A stretch of 48,603 bases of DNA from Oscillatoriales cyanobacterium M59_W2019_021 (GTDB taxonomy: Bacteria > Cyanobacteriota > Cyanobacteriia > Cyanobacteriales > Geitlerinemataceae): NCBI GenBank assembly GCA_015295945.1, contig DVED01000017.1:1-48603 (forward strand). Direction: 5' to 3'. The translations under genes and the position numbers were made by a program. The first letter of the stretch is position 1, and each line of letters begins with the position of its first letter. The notes under the pieces are model-generated. The model had not been told where the DNA came from, ran no database searches, and was given only the letters and a program-made list of their open reading frames with translations. Of the stretch, positions 45,710-48,603 are shown in pieces.

Positions 45710-46147
45710 TTATTTCACTTCAATGCCTCGAGATCGCCAAAACTCGATCCGCTCTCGATTGGCGCGATCGATTTTGGCTTGTCTCAAATTTTCATTGAAA
45801 ATATCGGCAGTTTGGCGATCGATCGGCTTGTTCCCGTTCTGAGGTGGTTTCCGAACGGACTCAACGATCCCATCCATCACCAGTAACGCTCCGACAATCG
45901 GGCAAGTTGCGAGCAAAAACATTCCCACCTGCGTGCTGCTAAACCCCACCCAAGCCGTGGTGGCGGCGATGTGTGCGGCACCGTGCAGGCTGCCGATTGC
46001 CGTTCCAGTTTGAGCGATACCTACGGCACTGGCAGCCGTTGTCGCCACGGAAGGAGTGAGTGCTAGGGTCGTGCCGATGGCAATTTTGGTGTTAGTCATG
46101 GAAAAAGGCTGGGGGCGAACATCTCGATCTACTTGGATTGTAGCCAC
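45710..46147 (-). CDS. Hypothetical membrane protein downstream of P-II
   Basis: 145 residues from GTG 46147; an internal ATG at 46099 (MTNTKIAIG) would give 129. It has an Ala/Thr-rich first half with a weak hydrophobic segment (IGTTLALTPSVATTAASAVG), a clear membrane helix (MFLLATCPIVGALLVMDGIV, about 76-95) and a charged, Arg-rich C-terminal tail. I do not recognise the family. The gene begins 62 bases after the P-II gene on the same strand, so it may be co-transcribed with it. Neither start has a good ribosome-binding site. Confidence 0.55.
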   Translation of the reverse strand: MATIQVDRDVRPQPFSMTNTKIAIGTTLALTPSVATTAASAVGIAQTGTAIGSLHGAAHIAATTAWVGFSSTQVGMFLLATCPIVGALLVMDGIVESVRKPPQNGNKPIDRQTADIFNENLRQAKIDRANRERIEFWRSRGIEVK

Positions 46148-46209
46148 CGAATATCGAAGTTTGGCAGCCTTTGCCGCATCTTCCCAATTCGACCCGACAC
46201 CCTTGCCAA

Positions 46210-46608
<399 letters not shown>

Positions 46609-46619
46609 TTAGTATGGCA

Positions 46620-46661
46620 CGTTTAGCGCACCTAAAGCAATATTTTTGTAAAAAAAACTAC
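46620..46661 (-). promoter_or_regulatory. Predicted NtcA-activated promoter of the P-II gene
   Basis: On the minus strand GTAGTTTTTTTTAC is a perfect GTA-N8-TAC NtcA site (46648-46661). It is followed by exactly 22 bases and then TAAACG (46620-46625), one base off the TAN3T -10 box. The spacing is that of known NtcA-activated class II promoters, about 72 bases before the GTG. This suggests induction under nitrogen limitation. Confidence 0.65.
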
Positions 46662-46718
46662 AATTTGAGCGTAGAGTATCGCACGATCGTGAGTTAAAAG
46701 TTATAAATTTATGACATA

Positions 46719-46747
46719 AAACCCAGCTTTTTGCAGAAGCTGGGTTT
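46719..46747 (-). terminator. Rho-independent terminator of the DUF1499 gene
   Basis: AAACCCAGCTT, 7-base loop, AAGCTGGGTTT: an 11-bp perfect stem. On the minus strand it is followed by TTATGTCAT after the TTT of the stem. It lies 66 bases after the DUF1499 stop. Confidence 0.75.
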
Positions 46748-46812
46748 CTAACGGTGATTGAAAGGGAGAATGTCGGGGTTCGATCGCCAAACCGTCAAGA
46801 TCGAAACGGCAA

Positions 46813-47373
46813 TTATGCGTTAAACTTCGATCGAATGGTTTCGATGCGTTGGCGGTTTACTCCTAAATCGGACTGTCCCAACCGAGAAGCCGATCGTACT
46901 TGAATCGTTCCCGCCGCTTCATCTAAATAAAATTCTACATCGTCCACAAATCCCATCAATTTGCTAGTAAATTCGGCATACAAATAGTTGGGAGTGGATT
47001 GGACAATTGCTGCATTTTCGATCGATCCTACAATGGATTTGAGGCGATCAAACGCTTCTTTCGCGTTCCCCGTATACGCCAGCGGTGCGATTTGATGTTC
47101 CGCATCGGTATCGTAACTGCAAACGCAGTTTGGCGAAGCCGGACACGATTTCAATTTGCCATCTTTCACCCCTAAATCTTTCGGTGGACTTCCTGAAAAG
47201 TGGAACAAACTAGCAGCCAGTACGGGGGATGGCTCCAGAAGATTCCGCGCAAATACCTCCGGCGTTTCAGCTAAAAATATCGCAGTGACACACGCCAGAC
47301 AAAGCACCCCAACGGCGATCGATCGAAAAGACTGTCTATTCAATTTCCAGGGAAAAATTTTTGCAAGTTTCAT
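46813..47373 (-). CDS. DUF1499 domain protein, exported
   Basis: 186 residues. An N-terminal hydrophobic helix (SIAVGVLCLACVTAIFLAET, about 18-37) acts as signal peptide or anchor. The DUF1499 signature follows: LKSCPASPNCVCSYD with its Cys pattern (about 93-107), AFDRLKSIVG, then YLYAEFTSKLMGFVDDVEFY and the closing IQVRSASRLGQSDLGVNRQR. The family is found in cyanobacteria, plants and proteobacteria without a known role; in plants it is thylakoid-lumen located. Complete. Transcribed alone, with a clear terminator behind it. Confidence 0.85.
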   Translation of the reverse strand: MKLAKIFPWKLNRQSFRSIAVGVLCLACVTAIFLAETPEVFARNLLEPSPVLAASLFHFSGSPPKDLGVKDGKLKSCPASPNCVCSYDTDAEHQIAPLAYTGNAKEAFDRLKSIVGSIENAAIVQSTPNYLYAEFTSKLMGFVDDVEFYLDEAAGTIQVRSASRLGQSDLGVNRQRIETIRSKFNA

Positions 47374-47466
47374 CTTTTAAAAAATTACGAACTCAGTCAA
47401 AAAGATTGTATCACTACAATACCATGCGATCGGCAAAATTCTTCCCCTAGCGTGAAGAACCAATAA

Positions 47467-48603
47467 CTAAATTTCAAATTCGTCAAATTTAACAATCTCA
47501 GAATTTGGATGCCGAGTATCAAAACGATAGCTGCTAACCGTTCCCGTTCCTGTATCTAAAATACTAAATACGGTAATATCGTTACTAGCAATATAAGGCA
47601 ATGGTTGACCCATCTCATCGAGAAGAGGCTCAAGATTGGGAACGATCGCCTCTAAACCATGGGGATCTCCTAACGCGATATAATTGCTATTAGGGGGAAT
47701 CGGTCGAAGGCGATCGCCCACATGAGCGCCGTAAGAATTACCCACATTTGAGGATTCTAAAAAATTAAGATTATCTTCCTTAAATCGATTCCATAAATGG
47801 GAATGACCGTAAAAAACTAATTGCACTCCTGCGGATTTGAGAAGCGGGACGACATCGCGAATAATGTAATCTTTTTCTTGGGGATAGTCATAGCGAATTG
47901 AAGTAATCTTTCCGGAAGAATCGCGATCGATCTGTTGTACTGGATCGGTGTAAGGCGGCACGACATTTCCACCTAATGTATGCGGCGGATGGTGAAACAT
48001 GACGATCTTATATTTTGCATTCTGAAATTCCGTGCTATTCAGTTCGGATTCCAGCCATTGATATTGCCGACTGCCTCGCGCAACTGGCTCGAAAATAAAC
48101 TGTCCGTATCCCCAATTTTCGGGACGATCGAAATCAGATTCCTTTTCTCGATATCGACCGCGAATATTGGGTTCTAGCGAAGGAGATCGCCACACGTTTG
48201 TAATATAGAGAACGACTAAGCGGATATCACCAAAGGTAACGGCATAGTATGTTTGGCGATCGGGAAGCGAAAAGATTTCTTCATAAGTTCGAGTATTGAA
48301 CGATCGATCGGCAATCCAAGTTTCATCCTCTTCTGTCGAATCTAATCGATCGTATAACCGTTCGGCAACTGCACGAGGAATCGCATCGCTCATTTGTCGA
48401 TCGAGATCGGCATCGATCGAAAATCGTCCCATGACTTCGTGATTGCCAACCGTGGTAAAAATGGGTGCGGATTGAATTAATTTTCCGCCGCGATATCGAG
48501 TGGTAATTCCCTCTTTTTCCAGTTCGTAATTGGCATGACCTTGCAAAGCTGGAAAGAACGCACCGCCGCGATTGTCGTCGAACCATTCCGACGCGCGATC
48601 GGG
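47467..48603 (-). CDS. Metallophosphoesterase, N-terminus beyond the window
   Basis: The frame is open to the right edge of the window, so the 5' end is missing; at least 378 codons are seen. The visible part begins PDRASEWFDDNRGGAFF and includes the calcineurin-like metal motifs TVGNHEVMG (N and H), MFHHPPHTLGG (H) and VFYGHSHLWNRF (HxH). The first two blocks (GDxH and GD) must lie outside. A later TTG at 48546 is not the start, because typical sequence continues before it. The long C-terminal part after the HxH motif (over 100 residues) is unusual for small phosphoesterases and fits the extracellular purple-acid-phosphatase-like type. Confidence 0.8.
   Translation of the reverse strand, partial: PDRASEWFDDNRGGAFFPALQGHANYELEKEGITTRYRGGKLIQSAPIFTTVGNHEVMGRFSIDADLDRQMSDAIPRAVAERLYDRLDSTEEDETWIADRSFNTRTYEEIFSLPDRQTYYAVTFGDIRLVVLYITNVWRSPSLEPNIRGRYREKESDFDRPENWGYGQFIFEPVARGSRQYQWLESELNSTEFQNAKYKIVMFHHPPHTLGGNVVPPYTDPVQQIDRDSSGKITSIRYDYPQEKDYIIRDVVPLLKSAGVQLVFYGHSHLWNRFKEDNLNFLESSNVGNSYGAHVGDRLRPIPPNSNYIALGDPHGLEAIVPNLEPLLDEMGQPLPYIASNDITVFSILDTGTGTVSSYRFDTRHPNSEIVKFDEFEI

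Overview
The window is chromosomal DNA from a cyanobacterium. Support comes from dense HIP1-type octamers (GCGATCGC), heptameric tandem repeats between genes, cyanobacterial gene orders (tig-clpP-clpX, asd-dapA-rnj), a PatA-type response regulator, a DUF5340 protein, XisH/XisI relics and a GTA-N8-TAC NtcA site. The pil/hmp-like chemotaxis operon and abundant short repeats fit a filamentous, gliding form, but the genus cannot be fixed from this sequence alone.

Layout. 1-1.8 kb: a TIGR01777 epimerase and a repeat-rich spacer with a good promoter. 1.8-9 kb: a glycan locus with a TPR-glycosyltransferase, a second glycosyltransferase and three sulfotransferase-like proteins of different families; its right part is strikingly AT-rich. 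9-12.1 kb: a graveyard of small accessory genes (decayed VapBC, truncated XisH with intact XisI, DUF29, broken Uma2) and a HugZ-like protein. 12.6-23.2 kb: one long chemotaxis operon (PatA-type regulator, CheW, MCP, CheY, MCP, four-helix-bundle protein, CheA-REC) behind a TTGAAC-17-TATACT promoter. 23.2-28.6 kb: small conserved proteins, a phosphoesterase, tRNA-Ser(UGA), trpC and an aminotransferase. 28.7-35.6 kb: a hydrolase, a ParM/ParR-like pair and the tig-clpP-clpX proteostasis genes. 36.7-40.7 kb: asd-dapA-rnj. 41-48.6 kb: TPR protein, GH25-like repeat protein, SGNH hydrolase, P-II, DUF1499 protein and a phosphoesterase cut by the window edge.

How genes work together. The chemotaxis genes encode a complete receptor-CheW-CheA-regulator chain of the type controlling type IV pili and gliding or phototaxis. 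Neither receptor has a GAF or phytochrome domain, so it is closer to Pil/Hmp than to PixJ. Asd and DapA catalyse consecutive steps toward lysine. Trigger factor, ClpP and ClpX form a folding and degradation set. The sulfotransferase cluster probably decorates a surface polysaccharide.

Most notable: short dispersed repeats inserted in frame inside cheW and cheA; a four-helix-bundle gene bracketed by inverted repeats inside the chemotaxis operon; a GH25-like protein that has lost its catalytic acids and carries five C-terminal repeats; a P-II protein with Val at the Ser49 position behind an NtcA-type promoter; and a chromosomal ParM/ParR-like pair.
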